IMG/VR virus record: IMGVR_UViG_3300023176_002408
Coordinates: 1 to 58,068 of that record
Source of the DNA: a virus
Direction: 5' to 3' (one strand)
Length of the DNA stretch: 58,068 nucleotides
Of this stretch, positions 7,338 through 15,494 are shown one piece after another. The first letter of the stretch is position 1, and each line of letters begins with the position of its first letter. The notes below the pieces were generated by a model. That model was not told where the DNA came from and searched no databases. It saw only the letters and a program-made list of their open reading frames with translations. The position numbers were made by a program, and so were the translations under genes.

Positions 7338-8069
7338 TTACTTAGATTGTGCTGGAAGAATATAATCGTACTCAACCATTCCACTATCTACTGTGATTTG
7401 CATAGCACCTTGATCTGAAATCTTCATGTTTAATTTACCATCAAGATTTAGAATTGCTTGTACTTGTGCTACAGGCCATGCCCAAGTGTGTTGTAATGCA
7501 CCAGTTACACCTGTTTGGAAATTAAACTTACCAGCGTGTGTACTGTGATCACCAAAACTAAACACTAGGTTATCACCGTTAGTTGAAACATTAAAAGTTG
7601 GCTCTTCTGAATGCGCCGCACTTTGTAGTTTCATTCTATTAATACTTGCAACAGTTGGCTCAAACTCTACTTCCCAACTTGCACCTTTAAACTTAACACT
7701 CTTTAGTTTTTCTTCAATGATTTGTTTGTTCATAAAACGATAATCATTTTGGAAGTCACCTGCTTCGTTTTCAAAGTGAATGTGTGTTGGAACAGTTTCG
7801 CCATTACGTTCTGCTTTCTCTACAGAAAGTTTTGCGTTCTTTTGATACTCAGGATTCTTTAAGTGTAGTGCTAACTTGTCTAAGTTAGGCATACCAAAAG
7901 TACCATTGAACTCGCCTACGGAATTCTTTGCTTTTGCAGTTAAGATAACACTTCTATCTTCTGCCATACTTTCGATTGTTGTTGATTGATCATCGCCACT
8001 TACTTTAACTAGATTAAGAAAACCTAGTGAATGTGTGTGTGCGACAACGTCTTGTAAAATGTCTTTCAT
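7338..8069 (-). CDS. 45: DNA polymerase sliding clamp (gp45 type)
   Basis: 243 aa, close to the length of T4 gp45. The protein is a run of beta strands with the gp45 pattern: LGFLNLVKV near the N-terminus, TAKAKNSVGEF, a central region with NKQIIEEKL and SWEVEFEPT, and the C-terminal GMVEYDYILPAQ. It forms the trimeric ring that tethers gp43 to DNA and activates late transcription in T4. It has its own strong early promoter. The clamp loader gp44 is at 32902 and gp43 at 10087, and the polymerase carries a C-terminal LFDF clamp-binding peptide. Confidence 0.85.
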   Translation of the reverse strand: MKDILQDVVAHTHSLGFLNLVKVSGDDQSTTIESMAEDRSVILTAKAKNSVGEFNGTFGMPNLDKLALHLKNPEYQKNAKLSVEKAERNGETVPTHIHFENEAGDFQNDYRFMNKQIIEEKLKSVKFKGASWEVEFEPTVASINRMKLQSAAHSEEPTFNVSTNGDNLVFSFGDHSTHAGKFNFQTGVTGALQHTWAWPVAQVQAILNLDGKLNMKISDQGAMQITVDSGMVEYDYILPAQSK

Positions 8070-8083
8070 TGGTTGCTTCTCCT

Positions 8084-8839
8084 TTATATTACATTATATT
8101 TAGGTTTTTGCGAAAAGTCAAGTTCTTTATTGGTCTCAATAAAGTCAAAAATATTAACTTTCGGCTTCCACCCTAAATTCTTTAAGACAGTTATATCGGC
8201 TGTATTGTCCATACGTTCATTGTCCTTAGTTGTTTGTTCAGGATCAATGTTTGCCAATTTAGTTAAATCTGTAAGTGCTACAGACGTTCCTGTACCAATA
8301 TCAATTATTCCTTTGGTATCTGTTTTGATTAATAGTAGAATTGCGTTTACAATATCACTGACGTGAATAAAATCTCTTTTATGGTTGGTAACGTAGGGGA
8401 CATCGTTTCTTAGTAATCGAGGTATAAACATATTGGGCCTTGTCTGCTTGTTATTATATATAGTTGTAAATCGCATACCTAAACTGTTATCTGGCGCAAT
8501 TTCTTCCATAACCTTTTTAGTCATCGCATAAGGATTTAAAAAAGGTTCTTTGGCTGTGCTAGAACTAGCATACAAAATTCTTGTGTTTGGAAAACTTTGA
8601 AAAATCTTTTTAGATGCTATAACATTATTTTCCCAAAACAGTTTTGGATTATCAATGCTTCTTCGTAGTCCTGATTCTCCGGCAAGATGAATTACTAAAT
8701 CAACATCAAAGTTTATTTCTAGATCAAGTATATCATTACCTTCTAGTCTATCAATACCAATTACAAAATGTTCTTTTACTAACTCTGCATATAGTTCTTG
8801 ACCTACTAAACCTTTATGTCCTGTTAGTAAAATTTTCAT
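8084..8839 (-). CDS. NAD-dependent epimerase/dehydratase (extended SDR)
   Basis: 251 aa. Rossmann motif TGHKGLVGQ (G7, G10, G13), LVIHLAGESG (about 59-68), and an active-site set SSSTAKEP...YAMTK giving S and YxxxK. This is the extended short-chain dehydrogenase family that epimerises or dehydrates nucleotide sugars. It would supply or modify a sugar for the glycosyltransferase at 2339, or remodel host surface sugars (inference). Slightly shorter than host homologues (about 300 aa). Its 3' end contains the early promoter of the clamp gene. Confidence 0.8.
   Translation of the reverse strand: MKILLTGHKGLVGQELYAELVKEHFVIGIDRLEGNDILDLEINFDVDLVIHLAGESGLRRSIDNPKLFWENNVIASKKIFQSFPNTRILYASSSTAKEPFLNPYAMTKKVMEEIAPDNSLGMRFTTIYNNKQTRPNMFIPRLLRNDVPYVTNHKRDFIHVSDIVNAILLLIKTDTKGIIDIGTGTSVALTDLTKLANIDPEQTTKDNERMDNTADITVLKNLGWKPKVNIFDFIETNKELDFSQKPKYNVI
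8093..8121 (-). promoter_or_regulatory. Sigma-70-like early promoter of the sliding clamp operon
   Basis: TTGACT (8116-8121), 17 bases, TATAAT (8093-8098), followed by an AAGGAGAAG ribosome-binding site and the gp45 ATG at 8069. It overlaps the end of the epimerase gene. Confidence 0.75.
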
Positions 8840-9225
8840 ACTAATTCCTCAGCAATGTATCTTTTTAATTCTTTGTCTTGCACATCTGTAGGTATTTCAT
8901 TTTTATAAAAAAGTCTATAACTGTCAGAACCGTACTTACCAATACCGTATAATTGTGTAGCATCTTCTCCATCCCAATCTTCAAATTGTTCGCTCATTCG
9001 ATACAGTCTTTCTGCTCGAACACGTTGCATACCTAACGGCTTTAGCACATCTTCAATTTCTTTTTTAGTAGCATATAGCAAACTACTATGTGTAGGCCAA
9101 CGTCTAAAGAACTCTGTAAGTACAGGTTTAGTTTGACGCCTGTTTACCTGATTAAGACATATAACGCCAACCATATGTTGCCATACATTGTCGACTTGCT
9201 GTTGAACCATTAGATCATCACGCAT
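8836..9225 (-). CDS. HhH-GPD DNA glycosylase, MBD4-like
   Basis: 129 aa from the ATG at 9223-9225 (a longer frame to 9285 overlaps the cupin more). The helix-hairpin-helix is LYGIGKYGSDSY (about 92-103), very like MBD4 and endonuclease III. The catalytic aspartate region VQDKELKRY (D117 likely) matches the MBD4 pattern with D-K-L-K-Y. The endonuclease III Lys nucleophile in the HhH and the C-terminal 4Fe-4S Cys cluster are absent, so a monofunctional mismatch (G:T or G:U) glycosylase is predicted. It overlaps the epimerase start by 4 bases and the cupin stop by 8. Confidence 0.7.
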   Translation of the reverse strand: MRDDLMVQQQVDNVWQHMVGVICLNQVNRRQTKPVLTEFFRRWPTHSSLLYATKKEIEDVLKPLGMQRVRAERLYRMSEQFEDWDGEDATQLYGIGKYGSDSYRLFYKNEIPTDVQDKELKRYIAEELV

Positions 9226-9547
9226 CGTATCTCTTTCCATCAAACACACAAACAAAGTATAATTCTTCATCACCTGCGTGTACACGATGAAATACTCCGT
9301 CTTGAATTAGTACTGTATCGCCTGGATAAACACTAAACGTTTCATCATCAAGTTGCATATTACCTGTACCTTCGATAAACAAGTAAACTTCTTCTTGACC
9401 TTCGTGTTTATGTCCTGTTGTACTTTTATTAGGTCTTAATCTAGTACTACTTACAATAAGATTTTTTAATCCTTTATTATCTTTTACAGTATAGCGGTCA
9501 TCTTGTTTAACAACTTCACCGCCTATATCCCAGTTACCGAATTTCAT
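9218..9547 (-). CDS. Cupin-domain protein (sugar isomerase-like)
   Basis: 109 aa, a single cupin. Motif 1 is GHKHEGQEEVYLFIEGTG (about 45-62) with two His and Glu ligands; motif 2 is PGDTVLIQDGVFHRVHAG (about 74-91) with the third His. Such small cupins include mannose-6-phosphate isomerase-like proteins and sugar-binding regulators. Neighbouring epimerase and glycosyltransferase genes suggest a role in sugar metabolism; this is inference. It overlaps the exonuclease stop by 4 bases. Confidence 0.75.
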   Translation of the reverse strand: MKFGNWDIGGEVVKQDDRYTVKDNKGLKNLIVSSTRLRPNKSTTGHKHEGQEEVYLFIEGTGNMQLDDETFSVYPGDTVLIQDGVFHRVHAGDEELYFVCVFDGKRYDA

Positions 9548-10086
9548 TTTTTCACTCCAAAATGTTTAAAGGTTGATTGGACACACTTTGCTTGATAATA
9601 ACAATCTGCTAGTGCGTTGTGAGCCTCTTCTTGTATTGCCTTACGTGGATCACTTGGCATCATACTAAATAGAGTTCTGCTGTCTCTAATTTGCCAATAG
9701 TTCCATGGGCAAGGTTTTCCTACTTGTTTGTATAAATTTTGTAGAATAGCGTAGTCAAACAACGGACCTTGACACCAAAGTTGGTCAAGTCCAACACACC
9801 ATTTATTAATTGCTTTTGTAAGTGTATCCATGTTTACTCTATTCTCATGATCACCAAATGCTTCGTCTTGAATATTTTGTTCTTGTCTACCCCACCAAGC
9901 AAGAGTATTATCATCAATTGAACGATTATACTTTTCTGATTGCTCTTCGATATCACAACGTAGATATAATCCATCATGTGGCTCTGTATCAGAGTATGGA
10001 TCAAACTTAATAGCACCAAGTGTAATAACTACACTATCTGGTTCTACACCAAGTGTTTCTAAGTCTATCATTCCGTGAGTAGCCAT
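9544..10086 (-). CDS. DEDDh 3'-5' exonuclease (DexA / Rv2179c-like)
   Basis: 180 aa. Exo I: GMIDLETLG with D8 and E10; Exo II: LWCQGPLFDYAIL (about 103-115) supplying Asp; Exo III: HNALADCYYQA (about 151-161) with His and Asp. This is the DEDDh set. Phage relatives (T4 DexA) degrade DNA or RNA from the 3' end. It starts immediately after the polymerase stop (0 bases between) and ends overlapping the cupin, so it is part of the gp43 operon. Confidence 0.8.
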   Translation of the reverse strand: MATHGMIDLETLGVEPDSVVITLGAIKFDPYSDTEPHDGLYLRCDIEEQSEKYNRSIDDNTLAWWGRQEQNIQDEAFGDHENRVNMDTLTKAINKWCVGLDQLWCQGPLFDYAILQNLYKQVGKPCPWNYWQIRDSRTLFSMMPSDPRKAIQEEAHNALADCYYQAKCVQSTFKHFGVKK

Positions 10087-12756
10087 TTATTCTCCAAAGT
10101 CAAATAAATTGTTAAACGTATTTTTCTGTTGTGTACTACTTAGATCATAATCCAACACACCGATAAGGTTATCTAGTTTATTATCAATAATAGTACCTTC
10201 CATAGCATCGTCATCAAATGGAAGTTCTTTAAACCAGTCCGGCAAACGTAGTTCATCTGTAGGATATGCAACACTTGTATACCCTAATGGATTCTGTTTT
10301 AGTTTACAAACAATAACTTTCATACCATCTACAATTTCTTGCGAGTATTTGTCACCGTTCATTTTCTTCAGTGTATTCCAATTGATACTTGCTCGAACGT
10401 GACCAGGCATATTTGTTTTGCCATCACGTTGTTCTTTTCGTAAGTATTCACCAATCTTGTTTGCACGTTTAGGCGAACCTTTTTCAAAGCCAGGACGTAT
10501 TTTAAATTCAGTTCTAAATTCTGTAATACGATCTAATACTTCTTTTTCAGATGCTTCTTTTAAAACCATAAGTAATAGTTCACTTAAAAATTCCTGCATA
10601 AACACAGGAGTATCTGAACGTTTAAGATCAAGACCCATTGCTTTTACTTTACCTGGCTTGCCATCAACATCTTTACGTTCACCTTCTTCATCATATACAA
10701 GTGCCGCATAACGTTTCTTTGTAATGTATAATCCTGTTTCAGCAACAATTTCTCTACCTGCCGCAATAACATCTGAACGACTCTTTGGACAGTGAAATGC
10801 CTTTGCCATAAAGGCTTCAAAAGAACTGTTTGCTTCATCGCATACTTGGTCATAAAGTTTAATTACACTTTCTTTAGTCCACGGTATTTGACCTTCTTCA
10901 ATTTCTTTCTTAAGAACTGGATATGCACTAAAGTACACAGAGTCAGTATCACCATAGATAACACTTTCGCCTACGTGATCATATGTACCTGTAATAACTT
11001 TGTTTACTTCAGCGGCCATATGTTTTGCAATTTGTCTACCTGTTAGTGTAGTTGATTGTCCTATCCTCGGGTCAAAAAATCTGCAACCAGGATTAAGAAT
11101 GGCCCCGTAAAGAGAGTTAAGATTAATCTTTTTAACAAGTTGCCTTTTGTCCCAAAATGCAATTTCAATTTTGTTTCCTGCATCAATTGCCTTCTTCTTC
11201 ATTGCTTGGAGTTCTTTACGTTCAGCATACCAACGTTTTAGTAGTCCTGGAATAACACCATCAAACTCGGTTGTAAGTATTGTTCCGTTTGCTGTAAGCA
11301 TCCAAGGGTTATTGCTATCAAAGATAATTTTATGAACTTCTGCCGCACTATATACTTCAGGTTCTTTACCTTCCCAGTCTACAGTAATGTCAAAGTCTTT
11401 TCTCTTTTCCATAACTGCATCATATTCTAATGTTCCAAACTTACCTTCCCAAGCACCTGCAAATGATTTCTTTTGCAATGTCATTGCTTCTTCTAAGTAT
11501 GCTTGTGTGTGATCAGGACGTAGTTGTCCAACGATAGTTGCTGGATCCATATTCAATGCACGAATCACAGATGGATATAGTGAATTCAAGTCCATCGAAC
11601 CAATCCACTTGTGTACACCTTTTTTAGGAAATGCAACATAAGCACCTGCCGCAGGATCACTACCTGGTTCACGTTTTGTCCTGTTAGGAACTTGTAGTCC
11701 TCTGTGATGTGCTTCGTTAATAATTGCTTGTTCTGTAACTGCTACCGCACCCATTGTGGTCTGTAGCAAAACCGTATTTGCGTGTGCTAGTTCATTTGAT
11801 AGGTCAATGAACTTTAGTTTTTGGTCCAACTTGTCCAGTAGTGCAACGTCTTGTCGGTTGTATTCGATGAACTTTCTGAAATCATTGTTATAAAGTTGAT
11901 CGAGCGTACCTTCGTAAACAGTTTTGTTTTCGCCGACTTCCATTTCACCAATGGCATCAAGTCTGTAAGTATGTCTTTCTTCATATGTGTATTTACGATA
12001 TAATTCCAAACTATCTAAATGCACTCTGCCTACTAGGTCATAGGTTTGTGCTGTTTTACCAAACTTTTCATACTCACGTTTTTTAGGAAGTTGTTTCCAT
12101 AAACAAAAACGTCTTGTATCATCTTTGCTTAGTACACGAGCAACACGATTAACTGTGTAAGGAATATCATAACCTTCACTGTTCCAACCACTTAGTATAT
12201 CTGCATCTTGAATAATATCTAAGAATGCTTCAAGCATATCGCCTTCGTTATCATACAAGTATGTGTTTGGAAATTCTTTTACTTCTTCTTTTGCTTGTTC
12301 CATTGTCAAACCTTTAGGCGGCATTGCAAATGTAACAAGACTATCTAGCCATTGTAAGTGTACTGTAATTGCAGTAATTGGCATAAATGGATCGCTTGGA
12401 TCTGCGAATCCACGTTCTGGATCAAAGTCAGTCTCAATGTCAAAGAAGCAAACATTTAGTTTTGGAGCATCAACGTTTAAATAATTTTCACTTAAACATT
12501 GGAATATAGGATTAATATCACTTTCAAACAGTTCTTTGTTTTGATTAATAGCAAGTTCTTTTCTAAATTGCTTTGTATTTTTTGCTACAATACGTGATAA
12601 CGGATCGCCAAAGATACTTTTATACTTTCCTCTTTGGTCTTTATAATAGAATGTATATTTAATTGGATATTCTGTAAGGTGTCGCTTACCGTCTTTTCGT
12701 TCTACTACACGAATAATATCTTGGTCGCGATCAAAGATTGCATCTACATAACTCAT
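10087..12756 (-). CDS. 43: DNA polymerase, family B (gp43 type)
   Basis: 889 aa, full length compared with T4 gp43 (about 900). Proofreading domain: FFDIETDFD (D106, E108), GWNSEGYDIPY (about 190-200), YNRQDVALL (D303). Polymerase motif A MDLNSLYPSVI (D389), motif B QLVKKINLNSLYG (about 539-551), motif C YGDTDSVYF (D603, D605). The last residues NNLFDFGE form a clamp-binding peptide. All catalytic residues are present and there is no intein or split. A hairpin directly before the ribosome-binding site may be an autogenous translational operator. Confidence 0.95.
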   Translation of the reverse strand: MSYVDAIFDRDQDIIRVVERKDGKRHLTEYPIKYTFYYKDQRGKYKSIFGDPLSRIVAKNTKQFRKELAINQNKELFESDINPIFQCLSENYLNVDAPKLNVCFFDIETDFDPERGFADPSDPFMPITAITVHLQWLDSLVTFAMPPKGLTMEQAKEEVKEFPNTYLYDNEGDMLEAFLDIIQDADILSGWNSEGYDIPYTVNRVARVLSKDDTRRFCLWKQLPKKREYEKFGKTAQTYDLVGRVHLDSLELYRKYTYEERHTYRLDAIGEMEVGENKTVYEGTLDQLYNNDFRKFIEYNRQDVALLDKLDQKLKFIDLSNELAHANTVLLQTTMGAVAVTEQAIINEAHHRGLQVPNRTKREPGSDPAAGAYVAFPKKGVHKWIGSMDLNSLYPSVIRALNMDPATIVGQLRPDHTQAYLEEAMTLQKKSFAGAWEGKFGTLEYDAVMEKRKDFDITVDWEGKEPEVYSAAEVHKIIFDSNNPWMLTANGTILTTEFDGVIPGLLKRWYAERKELQAMKKKAIDAGNKIEIAFWDKRQLVKKINLNSLYGAILNPGCRFFDPRIGQSTTLTGRQIAKHMAAEVNKVITGTYDHVGESVIYGDTDSVYFSAYPVLKKEIEEGQIPWTKESVIKLYDQVCDEANSSFEAFMAKAFHCPKSRSDVIAAGREIVAETGLYITKKRYAALVYDEEGERKDVDGKPGKVKAMGLDLKRSDTPVFMQEFLSELLLMVLKEASEKEVLDRITEFRTEFKIRPGFEKGSPKRANKIGEYLRKEQRDGKTNMPGHVRASINWNTLKKMNGDKYSQEIVDGMKVIVCKLKQNPLGYTSVAYPTDELRLPDWFKELPFDDDAMEGTIIDNKLDNLIGVLDYDLSSTQQKNTFNNLFDFGE

Positions 12757-12767
12757 TTTTTCTCCTG

Positions 12768-12789
12768 TTTGTCACTTCAGGCTGACAAA
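12768..12789 (-). promoter_or_regulatory. Hairpin before gp43 ribosome-binding site: candidate translational operator
   Basis: On the minus strand a perfect 7-bp stem (TTTGTCA / TGACAAA) encloses an 8-base loop (GCCTGAAG). Its 3' side ends 1-2 bases before AGGAG and 11 bases before the gp43 ATG. In T4 and RB69, gp43 represses its own mRNA by binding a hairpin with an 8-base loop at this position. Stem and loop are read directly; the function is inferred. Confidence 0.6.
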
Positions 12790-12803
12790 TACCAACTAAT
12801 CGT

Positions 12804-13079
12804 TTACTGGCCGATAACACCATACAAATGTTTAAAAATGCCTACTAAGTATATAATTGTTAGTACGCCGTTTAAAACTATTAATGACTTCTCTTTCCAA
12901 AGTATTCCAACTACTGTCCAAATAGTAGATGCAATACCAAATCCGTATGTAGCATAAACTTGATTATCTAAAGCAGATAACGTAGTTGCCGCTAATAGCA
13001 AGACAGCAGTTGCCACCCATGCTAACGGTTGGTAGGGTTTAGTCTGTACTTCCTTGTTGTTTAAAGTATTCTTTATCAT
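12804..13079 (-). CDS. Small three-span membrane protein
   Basis: 91 aa. After a polar N-terminus (1-17) come three hydrophobic stretches: about 19-36 (LAWVATAVLLLAATTLSAL), 43-60 (ATYGFGIASTIWTVVGIL) and 68-85 (VLNGVLTIIYLVGIF). No family recognised. It overlaps the HAD gene by 41 bases. Likely an inner-membrane protein of unknown role. Confidence 0.6.
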   Translation of the reverse strand: MIKNTLNNKEVQTKPYQPLAWVATAVLLLAATTLSALDNQVYATYGFGIASTIWTVVGILWKEKSLIVLNGVLTIIYLVGIFKHLYGVIGQ

Positions 13080-13350
13080 TTATTGCCTTATCATCTATCC
13101 AAATATCATAATGTGGTTTGCCAAATCTTACACTAGTAAATTTAACTCCCCAGCCTTTAAGTTGTTTCATTGTAAAGTCTTGCCAATCTTTGCCTGATAC
13201 TGCACCTCGTGCAGTCCAATAATGAATGTCATGGCCTTCATCAAACAACTTATTAAAGTGAGCGATTCTATCTAAATCGGGTTCACTTTTTTCATAATTA
13301 CTATCGTTAGTATAGCAGATTGTGTTGTCAATGTCAACCATATATTTCAT
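13039..13350 (-). CDS. HAD-like phosphatase
   Basis: 103 aa. Motif I MVDIDNTICYT (D6 and D8, with T at the usual +4 place), motif II/III region HYWTARGAVSGKDW (about 43-56, T/R), then GKPHYDIWIDDKA (about 77-89), where IDD is the metal-binding motif. This compact cap-less HAD type occurs in phage and capsule gene clusters. It would hydrolyse a small phosphate ester. All catalytic motifs are present. The substrate is unknown. Confidence 0.75.
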   Translation of the reverse strand: MKYMVDIDNTICYTNDSNYEKSEPDLDRIAHFNKLFDEGHDIHYWTARGAVSGKDWQDFTMKQLKGWGVKFTSVRFGKPHYDIWIDDKAINDKEYFKQQGSTD

Positions 13351-13355
13351 CTATT

Positions 13356-13637
13356 TTACCACCATCCCATTGCTACGCCAAATCCAAAAATGTTTACACT
13401 AAGAAAGTAGTAAACCATTACTAATGGCCATGCAAGTTTTCGTCTTGTATATGTAAAAATTGCTAGTGCTGAACCTAGCATAAATCCTGGATAAACAATA
13501 CGCATATCCGGGTCAGCGGCATTAATGGCTAGAGTCATACTTGCACCTATAGTAACTAAGGTACCTATCATTTCTAACCAAAATGCTAAAGGGTCTTGTT
13601 TTTTTGCTTCTTTCCAGAAGTTGATAATTTTATTCAT
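13356..13637 (-). CDS. Small multi-span membrane protein
   Basis: 93 aa with three predicted spans, about 18-39 (AFWLEMIGTLVTIGASMTLAI), 48-63 and 69-92 (LAWPLVMVYYFLSVNIFGFGV). A basic, cytoplasm-type N-terminus. No recognised family. It is coupled to the DsbA-like gene upstream (start and stop share one base) and lies in the early operon. Confidence 0.6.
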   Translation of the reverse strand: MNKIINFWKEAKKQDPLAFWLEMIGTLVTIGASMTLAINAADPDMRIVYPGFMLGSALAIFTYTRRKLAWPLVMVYYFLSVNIFGFGVAMGWW

Positions 13638-13900
13638 TATAGTTTATCACGTCCTACAGTAACAATCAATGTTTCTAGGTCGTCAAAATCATCAGCAACT
13701 TTACCCCATTCACCTTTTTGTGCAATCTTAATTGCTTTGTTAATTAGTGATGGTTTAATGTTTAGTTCTTCTGCAACTGCTTTAACAGTATCTTTCAAAC
13801 CTTCTTGTAAGTCTGAAATTTCTTGAAGTACTGTTACGCCTTCGTTAACCAATCTTTCTAGTTTGGCTTTTTCGTCTGCGCCGTAAGTTCGGTCACTCAT
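13637..13900 (-). CDS. dsbA: DsbA-like double-stranded DNA-binding protein
   Basis: 87 aa, mainly helical and charged. The core ISDLQEGLKDTVKAVAEELNI, followed by SLINKAIKIAQKGE, resembles T4 DsbA, a small protein that binds double-stranded DNA near late promoters and aids late transcription. Length matches (T4 DsbA 89 aa). The gene has a perfect consensus early promoter and an AGGAGA ribosome-binding site. The family call rests on pattern similarity. Confidence 0.65.
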   Translation of the reverse strand: MSDRTYGADEKAKLERLVNEGVTVLQEISDLQEGLKDTVKAVAEELNIKPSLINKAIKIAQKGEWGKVADDFDDLETLIVTVGRDKL

Positions 13901-13925
13901 TTGTTTCTCCTATGTTATAATGTGT

Positions 13926-13954
13926 ATTATATATTCGTTTGTTCTTAATGTCAA
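13926..13954 (-). promoter_or_regulatory. Sigma-70-like early promoter of the DsbA operon
   Basis: TTGACA (13949-13954), 17 bases, TATAAT (13926-13931): perfect hexamers and spacing. It is followed by a 25-base leader with AGGAGA and the ATG at 13900. Confidence 0.8.
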
Positions 13955-14487
13955 GTCGCTTGTGGTCTTTCCATAGTCAAATTGCCACTAACAATAACTC
14001 GTTCAAAATCTGTTTCTTGAATTGGTACCATGTGTGTTACCCAACCAGGAAAAATAACAATAAGACCTGGTTCGGGTTGAATGGCTCTTTCAGCAGTTGG
14101 AAATACTAAAGGAGCACATTCTTCCGAAGCATCAACATAATAACAAAAACTCCAAAGTGCTGGATGATGGGCGTGTGGTAGGGTTTCACCTCCTCTTTTA
14201 TAAATTGCACCCCAGCAATCTGTTGCATAAAAATTTCCTTGTGGTACTGGATCTAATCCTTCTTCCAAAAGTTCTATAGCAAAGTCAATAATTTTTTTGA
14301 AATGCGGATTGTCATACATAGTCCAACGTGTCATATCCGCTTTGACATTTGTTTTATGGTATTGTTGATCACCTTGTTCCTTAATACAAGAAATAAGGTC
14401 TGCTTTGATAGATTCCTTTTCGTGGAACATACCAGTAAAAATATTCGCTCGTTCTTTAAACTCAAAAGTTTGAATATGTGGTACCAT
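13951..14487 (-). CDS. 2OG-Fe(II) oxygenase
   Basis: 178 aa. First motif LPHAHHPALWSFCYYVDA (about 103-120) with the histidine cluster; distal motif GLIVIFPGWVTHMVP (about 140-154) with His, and later R of ERVIVSGN. Same architecture as the gene at 4814. The substrate is unknown. A late-type octamer lies only 5 bases before the ATG and no ribosome-binding site is visible, so the mRNA may be leaderless and the protein made late. Confidence 0.8.
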   Translation of the reverse strand: MVPHIQTFEFKERANIFTGMFHEKESIKADLISCIKEQGDQQYHKTNVKADMTRWTMYDNPHFKKIIDFAIELLEEGLDPVPQGNFYATDCWGAIYKRGGETLPHAHHPALWSFCYYVDASEECAPLVFPTAERAIQPEPGLIVIFPGWVTHMVPIQETDFERVIVSGNLTMERPQAT

Positions 14488-14492
14488 GCAAA

Positions 14493-14500
14493 TATTTATG
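14493..14500 (-). promoter_or_regulatory. Late promoter octamer CATAAATA
   Basis: NATAAATA match on the minus strand, 5 bases upstream of the oxygenase ATG at 14487. Confidence 0.5.
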
Positions 14501-14505
14501 ATATG

Positions 14506-15156
14506 CTAGGTGTCTAAGGTTTCGTTGCGGTCCTTGTAGTGCCACTCGTCTGTGTGTCCTACACTCCACTTAGGAGTATTTTCAACTGTGTAGTTTTGGG
14601 TGCATACTTTGAAGTCTGGTGTTTTACGATCAGTTGGAACAAGACTTTGATCTGTAAACACTACTCTGTTATTTGGTTGTGCGGCAAATTGTCCGTTGTC
14701 TAATTTAATTACATTAAATGATTTGTGTTCTGGATCGTGTTCTGCAAAGTTTTGATTAAGAGCAGTTTTATCTCTATGACAATTATCAATAGTAAAAAGA
14801 TATTCACCTTTATGCATTTTACGATCTTTGCCAAAAAATTCACAATCACTTAGCATAGGCTTTTTAATTACTGTAATATCGTAATCAAAGCAATCCCAAA
14901 TCTGTAGTGTATCTAAAGGAAGTTGTTCGCTATGTAAGTAATCTTCTTTCCAAACAAACGCACTAAGAGGTAATTTATCGTATAATGCACCGTACTCTGT
15001 TAGTAGTGTTTCAAAATATAATGCTCTACCTTCTATACTTTTAACACTAATCCATAACCCAGGAGTAACTTCTCCGTGACCTTTTTGATGGTCATATAAG
15101 AATTCCTTCTTTACAAAAACTTCGATAGGTGGTAGGTTATGAACTAAAAAGGCCAT
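14506..15156 (-). CDS. Conserved phage protein, unknown function
   Basis: 216 aa, soluble, rich in aromatic residues and histidine. The N-terminal part (FLVHNLPPIEVFVKKEFLYD) and the segment LTEYGALYDKLPLSAF (about 53-68) are of a type conserved among marine T4-like phages, to my recollection. No catalytic motif recognised. AGGAG precedes the ATG. It stands just upstream of an oxygenase and just downstream of virion genes. Role unknown; virion association is possible. Confidence 0.6.
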   Translation of the reverse strand: MAFLVHNLPPIEVFVKKEFLYDHQKGHGEVTPGLWISVKSIEGRALYFETLLTEYGALYDKLPLSAFVWKEDYLHSEQLPLDTLQIWDCFDYDITVIKKPMLSDCEFFGKDRKMHKGEYLFTIDNCHRDKTALNQNFAEHDPEHKSFNVIKLDNGQFAAQPNNRVVFTDQSLVPTDRKTPDFKVCTQNYTVENTPKWSVGHTDEWHYKDRNETLDT

Positions 15157-15185
15157 ATGTTCTCCTAGGTTAATACTAGAGTTAT

Positions 15186-15494
15186 TTAGTTATTTTTGCT
15201 TTGAACTTTTGCTAGATAGTCACGAAACAGTGAGCCATGTTCACCGCGAATATCTTCTGGTTCTTTTGGAGAGTGCATACCGCCACCAGCGTCAGTAGTA
15301 ACTGCTTCAATGTCAGCATACTGTTCTTTTGGTGCATTTGCAACAGATCCACATCCGCAATCATCGTCGGGAATTAAATCCTTTACTTGATCAAAACGTC
15401 GGTCATCATCTGTTTTGTTAATAGTAATATCTATTTTAGGTTGTTCAGCATCGATAATATCTAAAAAGCCTCTAATAAGATCTGCTATTCTCAT
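15186..15494 (-). CDS. Small phage protein with leader-like N-terminus
   Basis: 102 aa. It begins MRIADLIRGFLDII, one of several similar N-termini in this cluster (see 15491, 16859, 17094, 19447). The middle has an acidic segment with DDDCGCG; the rest is polar and likely disordered. No known domain. Its ATG overlaps the preceding stop. Possibly a packaged internal protein. Confidence 0.55.
   Translation of the reverse strand: MRIADLIRGFLDIIDAEQPKIDITINKTDDDRRFDQVKDLIPDDDCGCGSVANAPKEQYADIEAVTTDAGGGMHSPKEPEDIRGEHGSLFRDYLAKVQSKNN

Noticed and set aside
7331-7384. Longer start for the small membrane protein at 7139
   Set aside because: It intrudes into the end of the sliding clamp gene; the ATG at 7330 has AAGGAG.
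13309-13337. TTGACA-N17-TATACT on the minus strand
   Set aside because: It is inside the start of the HAD gene and encodes its conserved VDIDNTICYT motif; no gene starts a short distance downstream. Chance match likely.
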